Shown: piece after piece, positions 6,377 through 12,803 of the stretch
Layout: the number at the start of each line of letters is the position of its first letter
How positions within the stretch are numbered: position 1 is the first letter of the stretch
NCBI GenBank assembly: GCA_005881495.1
Contig: VBHI01000381.1
Location: 1-13,158, forward strand
Source of the DNA: Chloroflexota bacterium
GTDB taxonomy: Bacteria; Chloroflexota; Ktedonobacteria; Ktedonobacterales; Ktedonobacteraceae
Direction: 5' to 3'
DNA length: 13,158 bases
The notes under the pieces: model-generated
What the model saw: the letters and a program-made list of their open reading frames with translations, nothing else
Told to the model about the DNA's origin: nothing
Databases searched by the model: none
Position numbers and translations under genes: made by a program

Positions 6377-7027
6377 TCAACCCACTGCCATAACCGTATC
6401 GTAAAACAGCAACTCGAACTCGTGGCTCAGGCGCACGGCCCGCGTTATGCGCTGGCGATCTTCGGGTGTATCGTAGCGGGCCAGCAGGAGAGCATCAATG
6501 GGCGTGACCTTCTGCCCTAGCTCCTCATGAACCGTAAAGAAGGCGACCTGCTCCGCACTCATCCCATACGTGCGCATCAGGGCGGGGCCGATACGGGCGC
6601 AAATCTGGATGAAGATATCCTCGCTAGCACTGACGGCGGCGATTTTCTCCGGCGGCGAGCCATAGGCCAGCATCCAGTAGAAGTAGTTGGTCAGGGCCAT
6701 ACAGCCAGCTAACGGCTGGACGGCGTCAAAATCCGCTCGTGCCAGGCCCAGCGCTTCGCCGAAGCGTAGCAGCAACTGGTAGCCCCCGATCTTTGGCACG
6801 AGCTTGGCGAGCAAGAGGTCTTGCAGGTCAAGCTCGGGCATCCCGGCGACGGCCAGCGCGTCAAGACGATACGCTTCCCGCACCAGCCACCAGTCTTGAA
6901 GCGCAAAGACACGCAAGGTTTCGAGCTGCACCGTTCCCTCCTCGATCCCTGTCCAGAGCGGGTGGGATAGCAGACGTTGGCGTAATGGTTCCAGGTCCTC
7001 GGTCAGGATGCTGCCGGCAAAACTCAT
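6377..7027 (-). CDS. TenA/PqqC-like (heme-oxygenase fold) family protein
   Basis: I choose the ATG at 7027 (216 residues). The frame runs up to a TTG at 7087, but that extension (CPSWIVWRAPIT) lacks family character. The length and mostly helical sequence fit the TenA / PqqC / HDO superfamily, small all-helical enzymes that include thiaminase II and metal-dependent oxidases. Visible markers: HPLW at 22-25, QDWWLVREAYRLD at 44-56 with D45 in the place of the TenA active-site Asp, an aromatic core NYFYWMLAYG at 114-123, VHEELGQKV at 166-174, and SHEFELLFYDT at 201-211 with a Glu near the C-terminus as in TenA. A true TenA would act on aminopyrimidines in thiamine salvage. No thiamine gene or riboswitch lies nearby, and an iron-dependent relative is equally possible. 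It is cytoplasmic. The substrate is unassigned. Confidence 0.75.
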   Translation of the reverse strand: MSFAGSILTEDLEPLRQRLLSHPLWTGIEEGTVQLETLRVFALQDWWLVREAYRLDALAVAGMPELDLQDLLLAKLVPKIGGYQLLLRFGEALGLARADFDAVQPLAGCMALTNYFYWMLAYGSPPEKIAAVSASEDIFIQICARIGPALMRTYGMSAEQVAFFTVHEELGQKVTPIDALLLARYDTPEDRQRITRAVRLSHEFELLFYDTVMAVG

Positions 7028-7166
7028 CGCTTCTTGCTCGTTTCTCGTGATCGGTGCGCGCCAAACGATCCAGGAAGGGCAGGACAATCTCCTCGTCCTT
7101 CTCTCCTATCATAGCATATGCGAGGCATTTGGGCGGTTGGAAGCTCTGGGTGGCGAAAGCGGAACG

Positions 7167-7180
7167 CTGTCATGCTGAGC
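7167..7180. repeat. Truncated copy of the dispersed 35-bp repeat
   Basis: CTGTCATGCTGAGC matches 14 consecutive bases of the reverse complement of the repeat at 2656-2690. The match ends 6 bp before the foldback element, as if the repeat had been interrupted there. Confidence 0.5.
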
Positions 7181-7186
7181 ACATTC

Positions 7187-7338
7187 GTGTATGGATTACC
7201 CACATCGTTACCTGGTCAGGGCCAGCACATCGTAGCCAGGCATCGATGGGTGGGCCGCCACCAGAGGCCGATAAACGGCTCTCGGTGGGCTACGATGTGC
7301 TGACCCTCCGGGGGTGACGATGTGGGTAATCCATACAC
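7187..7338. mobile_element. 152-bp foldback element with perfect 22-bp terminal inverted repeats (MITE-like)
   Basis: Bases 7187-7208 and 7317-7338 are exact reverse complements over 22 bp (beginning GTGTATGGATTACCC). Inside them, 7218-7237 pairs with 7288-7307 at 19 of 20 positions, with equal 9-nt unpaired stretches between the two stems, and a further partial stem (7258-7270 with 7276-7288) closes on ATAAA. The whole unit is thus nearly one long hairpin, is non-coding, and has no intrinsic-terminator T-run. This is the build of a non-autonomous miniature inverted-repeat element. No clear target-site duplication is seen at its borders. A structured RNA is the alternative. Confidence 0.6.
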
Positions 7339-7413
7339 TTGCCCTGAACGAAGTGAATGGGGTGACACGGTGAGGCAGCTGAGGTTGATGCGTATTACCG
7401 CCGATAATGCACT

Positions 7414-7443
7414 TTCAAAATTTAATATGGATTATGGTATACT
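7414..7443 (+). promoter_or_regulatory. Probable sigma70-type promoter of the SDR gene
   Basis: TTCAAA (7414-7419, 4 of 6) and TATACT (7438-7443) are 18 nt apart, and TGG directly before the -10 makes it an extended -10. Transcription would begin near 7450, giving a leader of about 65 nt. The region is markedly A/T-rich compared with its surroundings. Confidence 0.55.
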
Positions 7444-7501
7444 CTTCAGAAAGAGGGAGTTCCCCATTTGTGAAAAGTCATTGTTGCGTTAATTGGTTTT
7501 T

Positions 7502-7507
7502 GAGGAG
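7502..7507 (+). promoter_or_regulatory. Ribosome binding site deciding the SDR start
   Basis: GAGGAG lies 6 nt before ATG 7514. It rules out the upstream in-frame TTG at 7493, which would place this site inside the coding region. Confidence 0.7.
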
Positions 7508-7513
7508 TCGTTT

Positions 7514-8275
7514 ATGGGTACTGTTTCTTTCAATTTCAGCGGTGAGGTGGCTCTCGTTACTGGCGGCTCGCGTGGATTAGGTTTAGAAATTGCGCAAGCC
7601 TTTGGCGCTGCTGGTGCTGCCGTGGTCATTACAGCACGTCGAGAACAATGGCTCAACGAAGCCGAACAGTATTTAAAGAGTCAGGGCATATCTGTTTATT
7701 CCTTTGTATGTGATGTTGCGAATGCCTCCTCAGTCGAACAAGTCGTAGCACAAACCCTTGAAAAGTGCGGCGAGATCGATGTGCTGGTCAATAATGCTGG
7801 ATTGACGTGGGGTGCACCTGCGGAAACGATGCCCCTGGAGCGATGGCAGCAGGTGATCGATGCTAATATCACCGGTACATTTTTGATGTCGCAGGCCGTT
7901 GGAAGGCACATGTTAGAGCGCAACAAGGGCGTAATTGTTAACGTTGCTTCTATTGCTGGATTGAGCGGCGAACAGTTGAATACGGTGGGCTATAATAGCA
8001 GCAAGGCCGCCGTCATTAACCTGACGCGCTCGTTGGCGATAGAATGGGCTGGGCGCGGGGTGCGCGTCAATTGTATCGCGCCCGGTGTGTTCAGGACGCG
8101 CATGACCGAGGCTATTTTGCAGAGGGCGGAAGCGGTTGTGGCAGGGACAACGCCGATGGGGAGGATTGGGCAACCTGGGGAGTTGGCTCCGACGGTGCTG
8201 TTTCTGGCTTCAGAGGGGGCCAGTTATATTACGGGGCAGGTGGTTGCGATTGATGGGGGGAGGACCGCACAATAG
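7514..8275 (+). CDS. SDR family NAD(P)-dependent oxidoreductase
   Basis: The 253-residue protein is a complete classical short-chain dehydrogenase/reductase. The cofactor-binding TGGSRGLG is at 16-23, with TARR (R42-R43) after the second strand, which suggests NADP(H). D67 lies in CDVA, NNAG is at 93-96, and the catalytic tetrad fits N118, S146, Y160 and K164 (YNSSK). The segment IAPG and the C-terminal ITGQVVAIDGG follow. The size is normal for a soluble cytoplasmic enzyme reducing or oxidising a carbonyl/alcohol. FabG-like and gluconate-5-dehydrogenase-like branches are both possible and the substrate cannot be told. It is a single-gene unit with its own promoter; the next gene converges from the right. 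It is not a duplicate of the SDR fragment at 1-187, since the C-termini differ. Confidence 0.92.
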   Translation: MGTVSFNFSGEVALVTGGSRGLGLEIAQAFGAAGAAVVITARREQWLNEAEQYLKSQGISVYSFVCDVANASSVEQVVAQTLEKCGEIDVLVNNAGLTWGAPAETMPLERWQQVIDANITGTFLMSQAVGRHMLERNKGVIVNVASIAGLSGEQLNTVGYNSSKAAVINLTRSLAIEWAGRGVRVNCIAPGVFRTRMTEAILQRAEAVVAGTTPMGRIGQPGELAPTVLFLASEGASYITGQVVAIDGGRTAQ

Positions 8276-8342
8276 ATTCCACAGCTACTCGAGGTAGGCA
8301 TACCCTCGCGGGGATAGCCAGCTCACGCCTGACGTCTAGAGC

Positions 8343-8378
8343 AAAACGGGGGCAACCACAGGGGGTGCCTACCGTTTT
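8343..8378. terminator. Probable bidirectional terminator between convergent genes (hairpin repeat)
   Basis: AAAACGG (8343-8349) and CCGTTTT (8372-8378) form the outer 7-bp stem, with GGCA and TGCC pairing further in. It ends in T-rich sequence on the + strand and, by symmetry, on the minus strand. It lies between the SDR stop (8275) and the stop of the minus-strand gene (8551), where a shared terminator is expected. The inner GGGGCAACC...CTACC layout resembles the GGTTGACC hairpin near 12600. Confidence 0.45.
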
Positions 8379-8550
8379 GTTAATGCCTGGATCAACCCAT
8401 ATAAACCAGGCTAGATTCTCAACAGGTTCAAGGTATTTATGTTATCGCCGGTGAAGGAGACTTCAAAGTTGCCTATAGCGTCTATAGTAGAGGTAGAATT
8501 ATTTTTTGCAACTTCGTATCCTTTCTTTTGACGTTGTACAGATGCATCAG

Positions 8551-9996
8551 TTACCTGGACCCATTGTTGGCGTAGCAGTTGGACTTGTAGCCGGTACTGC
8601 CGGCGTAGTAGTCGCTCCAGTTGTTGGCGTGGGTGTCACACCTACGTCTGTCGTTGGGACCACTGTTGGACTTGTAGTCGGCGTGGCCGGTGTAGTGGGC
8701 ACTCCAGTCGTTGGAGCTGATAGCTACTCCATTAGCGTCAGTTGTTACCGTTATTGGGTCGGGCTTATTCAGCAAGTCTATACAGTTCAGCCCAGCGGCT
8801 CCGTAACTGGCAACAAAACGTTGTGCGAGAAAGGTAAAGAGGGTATTGGCGACTGCGGGATCGGGCGAAGGCCGTCCCTGTGTTAGTTGCATATCAAGTT
8901 GTATACGTGCTGGCCCAATCGCGAGAAGGTGCTTGCAGTAGGTTCTCGTGCTGGCAGCTGCTAATGTGGGCACACGGGACTGATCGACACCTACGCGATA
9001 GGCATTGAGTTTGTTGATATCGGGCTGATTGTTGGTGAGTACCATAGGATCATTCACCGGCACACGTGCGACAGGAGGGGCCTGTTGCACAGCCGCCTGA
9101 AGTTCGTTGAGCGGCAACGCGGGCAACATATGGCCGGGATTAGCCAGGTCAGGAGCCATCCAGGGAGTGCAGCCGAGCGCACCATCCAGGGCCACCGCCA
9201 GGAGACGGTTGTCGCTGCCATTAACTTGCGTCTGCGTCGTCTGCAATGCGGCCATATTGGCGGCAGTCATCTGAGCTGTCTGTCCATTGGCTGTTACAAG
9301 GTAGGAAGTCACTACATTATCGCTTTGATCCATGTCCACTACACCAAAATCACGAACCGAAGGACAGGTTTTTCCATCATTCGCCATGCCAAGTGGTGGA
9401 GCGTTCAGTAAACCTGCTTGCAGGGCCTTGTTGGCCGCTCTGAAGAAGGCCGGGGCATTACAGTAGGCGAACTGCCCAAATATGGAGCCATTGACCCCAT
9501 TAACACATCTGCTCTGTATCAAGCTGCCCTTGGTACTTTGCAGAGTAAGATTGTTTCCATTGAACCCGAACCAGAGCGCGACGACGCCCTTGGCTGGGAG
9601 TTGTGCCACTACGGGAGCTGCCGCGGGCTGGGTTCCCTGGTCAATGACGAGCGGATTGTAAATGGAGATTTGGCCAGTTGCCGGATCGATCACCGCGCCC
9701 TGAACAAAGGCCGCCTGCGCCTTGTTCGACTCGTTACATGGTCCGTTCGCCGGATCAGTTGCGACGAGTTGATAGGGTGTGGCCAGCCCCTGAGCCGAAA
9801 GAGGATTGGAAGGCACAATCAAAGTACAATCGCCATTGACCGCCGCGGCGCGAGAACCCAGGCGCGGCAGAATGAATACTGCCGAGGCGATGAGCGTCAG
9901 CGCAACTGGCACGCTCAAGCCAACCAGCATGAACAGTGAAAAACGTTTACGTCGCACAAATGACGAGACAGCTTTGCGCCTGTATTGCTGCTGCAT
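8551..9996 (-). CDS. Membrane-anchored or secreted eight-cysteine protein, C-terminal tail apparently out of frame
   Basis: The start at 9996 has AAGGAGG 11 nt upstream. Residues 1-19 are basic (RRK, RRKR), then a hydrophobic stretch at about 20-43 forms a signal anchor or long signal peptide. The exported part starts GDCTLIVPSNPLSAQGLATPYQL and contains eight cysteines (57, 87, 164, 179, 211, 276, 354, 405), an even number that suggests four disulfides. It is rich in Asn, Ala, Gln and Pro. I do not recognise a named domain; similar secreted proteins may occur in actinomycetes (recall only). After residue 427 the annotated frame becomes an odd Tyr/Asn/Ser/Arg-rich tail, whereas the +1 frame gives a 56-residue Thr/Pro/Val tail (APTTGVPTTPATPTTSP...) ending at TGA 8547. 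The native gene therefore probably ends at 8547. It follows the kinase gene after a gap of about 310 bp. Confidence 0.8.
   Translation of the reverse strand: MQQQYRRKAVSSFVRRKRFSLFMLVGLSVPVALTLIASAVFILPRLGSRAAAVNGDCTLIVPSNPLSAQGLATPYQLVATDPANGPCNESNKAQAAFVQGAVIDPATGQISIYNPLVIDQGTQPAAAPVVAQLPAKGVVALWFGFNGNNLTLQSTKGSLIQSRCVNGVNGSIFGQFAYCNAPAFFRAANKALQAGLLNAPPLGMANDGKTCPSVRDFGVVDMDQSDNVVTSYLVTANGQTAQMTAANMAALQTTQTQVNGSDNRLLAVALDGALGCTPWMAPDLANPGHMLPALPLNELQAAVQQAPPVARVPVNDPMVLTNNQPDINKLNAYRVGVDQSRVPTLAAASTRTYCKHLLAIGPARIQLDMQLTQGRPSPDPAVANTLFTFLAQRFVASYGAAGLNCIDLLNKPDPITVTTDANGVAISSNDWSAHYTGHADYKSNSGPNDRRRCDTHANNWSDYYAGSTGYKSNCYANNGSR
8567..8722 (-). repeat. Two imperfect repeats, 87-bp period, in the C-terminal tail
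   Basis: On the minus strand, a block beginning ACTGGAG at 8708 and another at 8621 share ACTGGAG, ACTAC-CCGGC and CTACAAGTCCAAC in the same order. The period is 87 bp (29 codons), so both copies stay in the same frame. In the +1 frame both encode Thr/Pro-rich linker. Confidence 0.55.
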
Positions 9997-10309
9997 AGAA
10001 ATTTCTTCCTCCTTTCAGGAAGGACACCGGTACGCTATGAAACACTCTGAATTATTTTGAGTACAGATAACACAAGATGATATTACCTCATCGGGGAGAG
10101 GGCCATTCATTGGCATATGATTTTCTGGCAGAAAAGTACCTATCTAGCATTGAGAAATCTTAACCTTCTACTTTGCAAACATGACGAAATATTCCCAATT
10201 TAGAGGAGGTGTGTAAAAATTGCGCATGTTTTTCGTAAAGGAGAGGGCGCAAGTTCATCGTGCTGGTTGACATAAGTAAAGCGGTGATCGAATTTGCGCT
10301 TGCAGACTA
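9997..10309. other. 313-bp intergenic region before the secreted-protein gene
   Basis: It holds the ribosome site AAGGAGG (10014-10008, minus strand) of the gene starting at 9996 and a possible terminator for the kinase gene at 10215-10252. No strong sigma70 promoter was found for the gene at 9996. The sequence is more A/T-rich than the genes. No gene is supported. Confidence 0.65.
10215..10252 (-). terminator. Possible intrinsic terminator of the two-component operon
   Basis: On the minus strand TTGCGC (10252-10247) pairs with GCGCAA (10225-10220), followed by TTTTT (10219-10215). The stem is only 6 bp and the loop is 21 nt, so it is weak, but it lies about 60 bp after the kinase stop, where a terminator is expected. 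Confidence 0.3.
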
Positions 10310-11830
10310 TTATGTTGGCAGCGGAAGTCTCATCGTAAAGGTGCTCCCTTTTCCAGGTGCGCTCTCAGCCTCAATTGTTCCTTGATACTCCAGTACGATG
10401 CTCTGTACAATAGCCAGGCCCAGGCCGCTGCCCCCACGATTGCGGGAGCGGGCGCGGTCGGCGCGATAAAAGCGCTCGAAAATGTGCGGCAAGTCGTCGG
10501 GAGAGATACCAATGCCCGTGTCGCTCACTTTAACGATAGCGAAGTGCTCATCCGTAGTTAGCGATAGCGAGATGGAGCCTTCATACGGCGTGTATTTGAG
10601 CGCATTATCCAGTAATGCAACCAGAACCTGCTTCAGTTGATCTGCATCCCCATGCACTCTGGCCGGTGTAATATGTTGCAGCAGCAATCCTGGCCCCTGC
10701 TGTCTCAGTTCTATGTTACCGTTTTCCAGTGCAGGATGGTACTGGCGAAAGACCTCGAGCAAGAGGCTATCCAGGTCGACCAGCTGCTTCTCCTCGCCGT
10801 TCTTCTTATAGCCATTAGCTATGGTTACATCCTGAGATTGTTGCGATTGCCGGGCGGAGTCTGAACGGGCCAGGGTTAAGAGATCACCTACCAGGCGCCC
10901 CATGCGATTGGCCTCGGCCTGGGCGTCGGCCAGCGCTGCCTGGGCCTCTTCAGCCGGGAGGTCGGGCGCTTTTGCCAGCAGATCGAGGTTGCAGCGGATA
11001 GAAGTGATGGGAGCGCGTAGTTCGTGCGAGGCATCGGCGACAAAGCGCTGCTGTTGCTGGTAGAGTGCTTCCAGGTTCGCGAGCATCTGGTTAAATGCGG
11101 CGGCAAGGGTGGTTAGTTCATCCCGTCCAAACCAGGATCTTTCCGGTACTCGCTGGTGAAAATCGCCTGAGGTACTGATATTTTGGGCAGTCCTGGTCAT
11201 ACGGTGCACCGCCGAGAGTACTCCCCAGCTGATAAACCAGCCTCCCACCAGAGCGAGCACTACAACCAACGCTCCGCCACGAATGAGCAGGAGACGTAAA
11301 TCGGTCAACGATTGCTCAATATCCTGCTCAGACCGTGCTGCCTGGATGACATGACTTTGACCAAGGTCATTGTTCAGCAGGGTATAGACGCGCACGTGCT
11401 GACCCTGGTAGGCAACAGTGCTGTAAATGCCACTCTGTGAATCAGCATGCTCTAGAGCTGTGTGAGCTGCTTTGGCATCCCAGGGAGTGGGGCTGGTACT
11501 ATTATCGCCTACGGACGTCTGCGGGCCGCCTGTTGAGGAGCCAGAGGTCGTTGCAAGGAGAGTAAGCCGGTCATCCAGGATTTCAATGGAGACTCCCTGT
11601 GTTCCCACGCTGTCAACGCTGGGCAGGAGAAGAGGCAATGAAGGCGGGTTGGCAATGAAAAGGTCTTTGCCCAATCTCACACTGGCTGCCCGGCTACTGA
11701 GGGTTGTGTCCAGGTCACGATAGGCGCGTTGTGCTGCCTGGGTGTAGACCATCTGCCCAAAGAACCAGAGCGCCAGGGCCAATACGAGCGTATAAAAAAG
11801 CGTCAAGCGTAGCTGTAGGGGAATGTACAT
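10310..11830 (-). CDS. Sensor histidine kinase of a two-component system (HAMP, HisKA, HATPase)
   Basis: I start at ATG 11830 because GAGGAAG (11845-11839) lies 8 nt upstream, rather than at the GTG at 11839; this gives 506 residues. Order: TM1 at about 9-29, an extracytoplasmic sensor region of about 150 residues (30-183) rich in Ser/Thr/Gly, TM2 at about 184-204, HAMP at 202-255, and dimerisation/phosphoacceptor helix with SHELRAPI (H269). The HATPase catalytic domain has an N box LLDNALKYTP (N409), G1 box DTGIG (D437), F box FERFYRAD and G2 box GGSGLGLAI. All catalytic motifs are intact. It would autophosphorylate on H269 in response to an extracellular signal and pass phosphate to the response regulator whose gene ends 24 nt upstream. 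It resembles the BaeS/CssS/MprB style. The ligand is unknown. Confidence 0.93.
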   Translation of the reverse strand: MYIPLQLRLTLFYTLVLALALWFFGQMVYTQAAQRAYRDLDTTLSSRAASVRLGKDLFIANPPSLPLLLPSVDSVGTQGVSIEILDDRLTLLATTSGSSTGGPQTSVGDNSTSPTPWDAKAAHTALEHADSQSGIYSTVAYQGQHVRVYTLLNNDLGQSHVIQAARSEQDIEQSLTDLRLLLIRGGALVVVLALVGGWFISWGVLSAVHRMTRTAQNISTSGDFHQRVPERSWFGRDELTTLAAAFNQMLANLEALYQQQQRFVADASHELRAPITSIRCNLDLLAKAPDLPAEEAQAALADAQAEANRMGRLVGDLLTLARSDSARQSQQSQDVTIANGYKKNGEEKQLVDLDSLLLEVFRQYHPALENGNIELRQQGPGLLLQHITPARVHGDADQLKQVLVALLDNALKYTPYEGSISLSLTTDEHFAIVKVSDTGIGISPDDLPHIFERFYRADRARSRNRGGSGLGLAIVQSIVLEYQGTIEAESAPGKGSTFTMRLPLPT

Positions 11831-11838
11831 GGCTATCA

Positions 11839-11845
11839 CTTCCTC
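11839..11845 (-). promoter_or_regulatory. Ribosome binding site of the histidine kinase
   Basis: GAGGAAG on the minus strand in the 24-nt gap after the response regulator stop. It is 8 nt before ATG 11830 and overlaps the alternative GTG start at 11839, which it argues against. Confidence 0.6.
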
Positions 11846-11854
11846 TATTACTGC

Positions 11855-12559
11855 TTAATCGGCAACACGGAGTACGTAGCCAGCGCCACGCACTGTTTGA
11901 ATCAGCCGTTTTTCACCGTTCTGCTCTAACTTGTTGCGCAGGTGTCCGATGTAGACCTCGAGGACATTTGGTCCGCCTTCAAAATCCCTGCCCCAGATGC
12001 GATCCATGAGTATTGAGCGGGTCAGGACGATGCGCGGGTTGCGCAGGAATAAGACCAGTAGTTCATATTCGGTTGTGCTCAGTTCAATGGTGCGATCAGC
12101 GCGTTTTGCCTGTCGCATAGCGGTATCCAATTCGAGGTCCGCGAAGCACAGTACCTCGCGCTGGATGTCTGGAGGATTGCGCCTGCGCAGAAGCGCCTTT
12201 ATCCGTGCCAAAAGTTCCTCGAGCGCGAACGGCTTAACGAGATAATCATCCGCCCCGGTTTCCAGGCCGGCCACGCGGTCGGCTACAGCATCGCGCGCGG
12301 TGAGCATGAGCACAGTTATGTCGTCATCTACTGCACGCAGCCGCCGGCAGACTTCTAGCCCATCGATGCCAGGCAGCATGAGGTCGAGGATTACCAGGTC
12401 GGGAGATTTGGTGCGAGCGATTGCCAGTGCCCCTTCGCCGTCTAAGGTCGATGAAACCTGGTAGCCCTCGTAAGCCAGCGTGCGACGCAAGGCGCTGGTC
12501 ACGCGGCTGTCGTCGTCGACAATGAGAATATGTGCATTTTTCTCTTGCCCCTTGCTCAT
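11855..12559 (-). CDS. OmpR/PhoB-family response regulator
   Basis: I start at ATG 12559 (MSKGQEK), giving 234 residues. The frame extends to a GTG at 12616, but that region contains the -10 box and a hairpin repeat. The receiver domain (about 9-123) has the acidic pair in VDDD (D15/D16), the phosphoacceptor D59 in ILDLMLPG, T87 in MLTARD and K109 in VKPF, all conserved. After a short linker comes a winged-helix Trans_reg_C DNA-binding domain (about 138-232) with LSTTEYELL, the recognition-helix region VLEVYIGHLRNKLE and the C-terminal TVRGAGYVL hairpin. It is the cognate partner of the kinase 24 nt downstream. The hairpin repeat in its leader may affect expression. Target genes are unknown; the neighbouring exported proteins are candidates by position only. 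Confidence 0.93.
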   Translation of the reverse strand: MSKGQEKNAHILIVDDDSRVTSALRRTLAYEGYQVSSTLDGEGALAIARTKSPDLVILDLMLPGIDGLEVCRRLRAVDDDITVLMLTARDAVADRVAGLETGADDYLVKPFALEELLARIKALLRRRNPPDIQREVLCFADLELDTAMRQAKRADRTIELSTTEYELLVLFLRNPRIVLTRSILMDRIWGRDFEGGPNVLEVYIGHLRNKLEQNGEKRLIQTVRGAGYVLRVAD

Positions 12560-12583
12560 GTTTCTCGTCTCATCCGTTGGGCT

Positions 12584-12617
12584 AGGTTGACCGCAAGGGT
12601 CAACCCTACTATACACG
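12584..12617. repeat. 34-bp hairpin-bearing repeat, copy 1
   Basis: It contains the 8-bp inverted pair GGTTGACC / GGTCAACC around GCAAG, then CCTACTATACACG. It is identical over 34 bp to 12758-12791. Both copies are followed by CACGTGCCCTGCTG; copy 1 has an extra 5 bases there. The sequence lies in the leader and -10 region of the response regulator gene. Confidence 0.85.
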
Positions 12618-12636
12618 ACACGTGCCCTGCTGTCTG
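12608..12636 (-). promoter_or_regulatory. Possible promoter of the two-component operon
   Basis: On the minus strand CAGACA (12636-12631, 4 of 6) is followed after 17 nt by TATAGT (12613-12608). Transcription would begin near 12602, so the GGTTGACC/GGTCAACC hairpin would be at the very 5' end of the mRNA, about 25 nt before the start codon at 12559. The -10 box lies inside the repeat. Confidence 0.45.
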
Positions 12637-12680
12637 CCCGTGAAGCGGCGTTGGGGGCGCCGTGGCCGTGGTTTTTCTAG

Positions 12681-12701
12681 GGCCGATACTTGTGGTCGGC
12701 C
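12681..12701. repeat. Small hairpin in the insertion between the two repeat copies
   Basis: GGCCGA (12681-12686) and TCGGCC (12696-12701) form a 6-bp stem with a 9-nt loop. It lies in the roughly 75 bp present in one repeat unit and absent from the other. No T-run follows. Confidence 0.3.
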
Positions 12702-12757
12702 TGGAAAGCGGCACAATTTACGATCTATGCAATGCGCAAGGTTGACCGCTGGGGGCC

Positions 12758-12791
12758 AGGTTGACCGCAAGGGTCAACCCTACTATACACG
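12758..12791. repeat. 34-bp hairpin-bearing repeat, copy 2
   Basis: Identical to 12584-12617 and in the same orientation, 174 bp away. It sits directly after the 3' end (minus sense) of the propeller gene. A half copy, AGGTTGACCGC, is found at 12739-12749. Confidence 0.85.
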
Positions 12792-12803
12792 TGCCCTGCT
12801 GCC

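Larger units (their letters stand above)
7028..7513. other. 486-bp intergenic region between divergent genes
   Basis: It separates the minus-strand TenA-like gene from the + strand SDR gene. It holds a truncated copy of the 35-bp repeat (7167-7180), a 152-bp foldback element (7187-7338) and the SDR promoter (7414-7443). No promoter for the TenA-like gene stands out. No gene is supported. Confidence 0.7.

Noticed and set aside
6377..7087. TTG at 7087 as the start of the TenA-like gene
   Set aside because: The extra 20 residues do not resemble the family and no ribosome site precedes the TTG; ATG 7027 gives a normal family length.
8506..8886. 126-residue + strand ORF rich in Val and Gly
   Set aside because: It is the antisense of the Thr/Pro-rich tail of the minus-strand gene; its regular composition follows from that tail and it has no ribosome site.
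10203..10273. Tiny + strand ORF (14-16 codons) behind GAGGAGGTG
   Set aside because: Too short, spacing to a start is long, and the region is better read as a terminator on the minus strand.
10266..10295. TTGACA on the + strand as a promoter near the kinase 3' end
   Set aside because: The matching -10 (GAATTT) is poor and it would drive antisense RNA into the kinase gene; no supporting feature follows.
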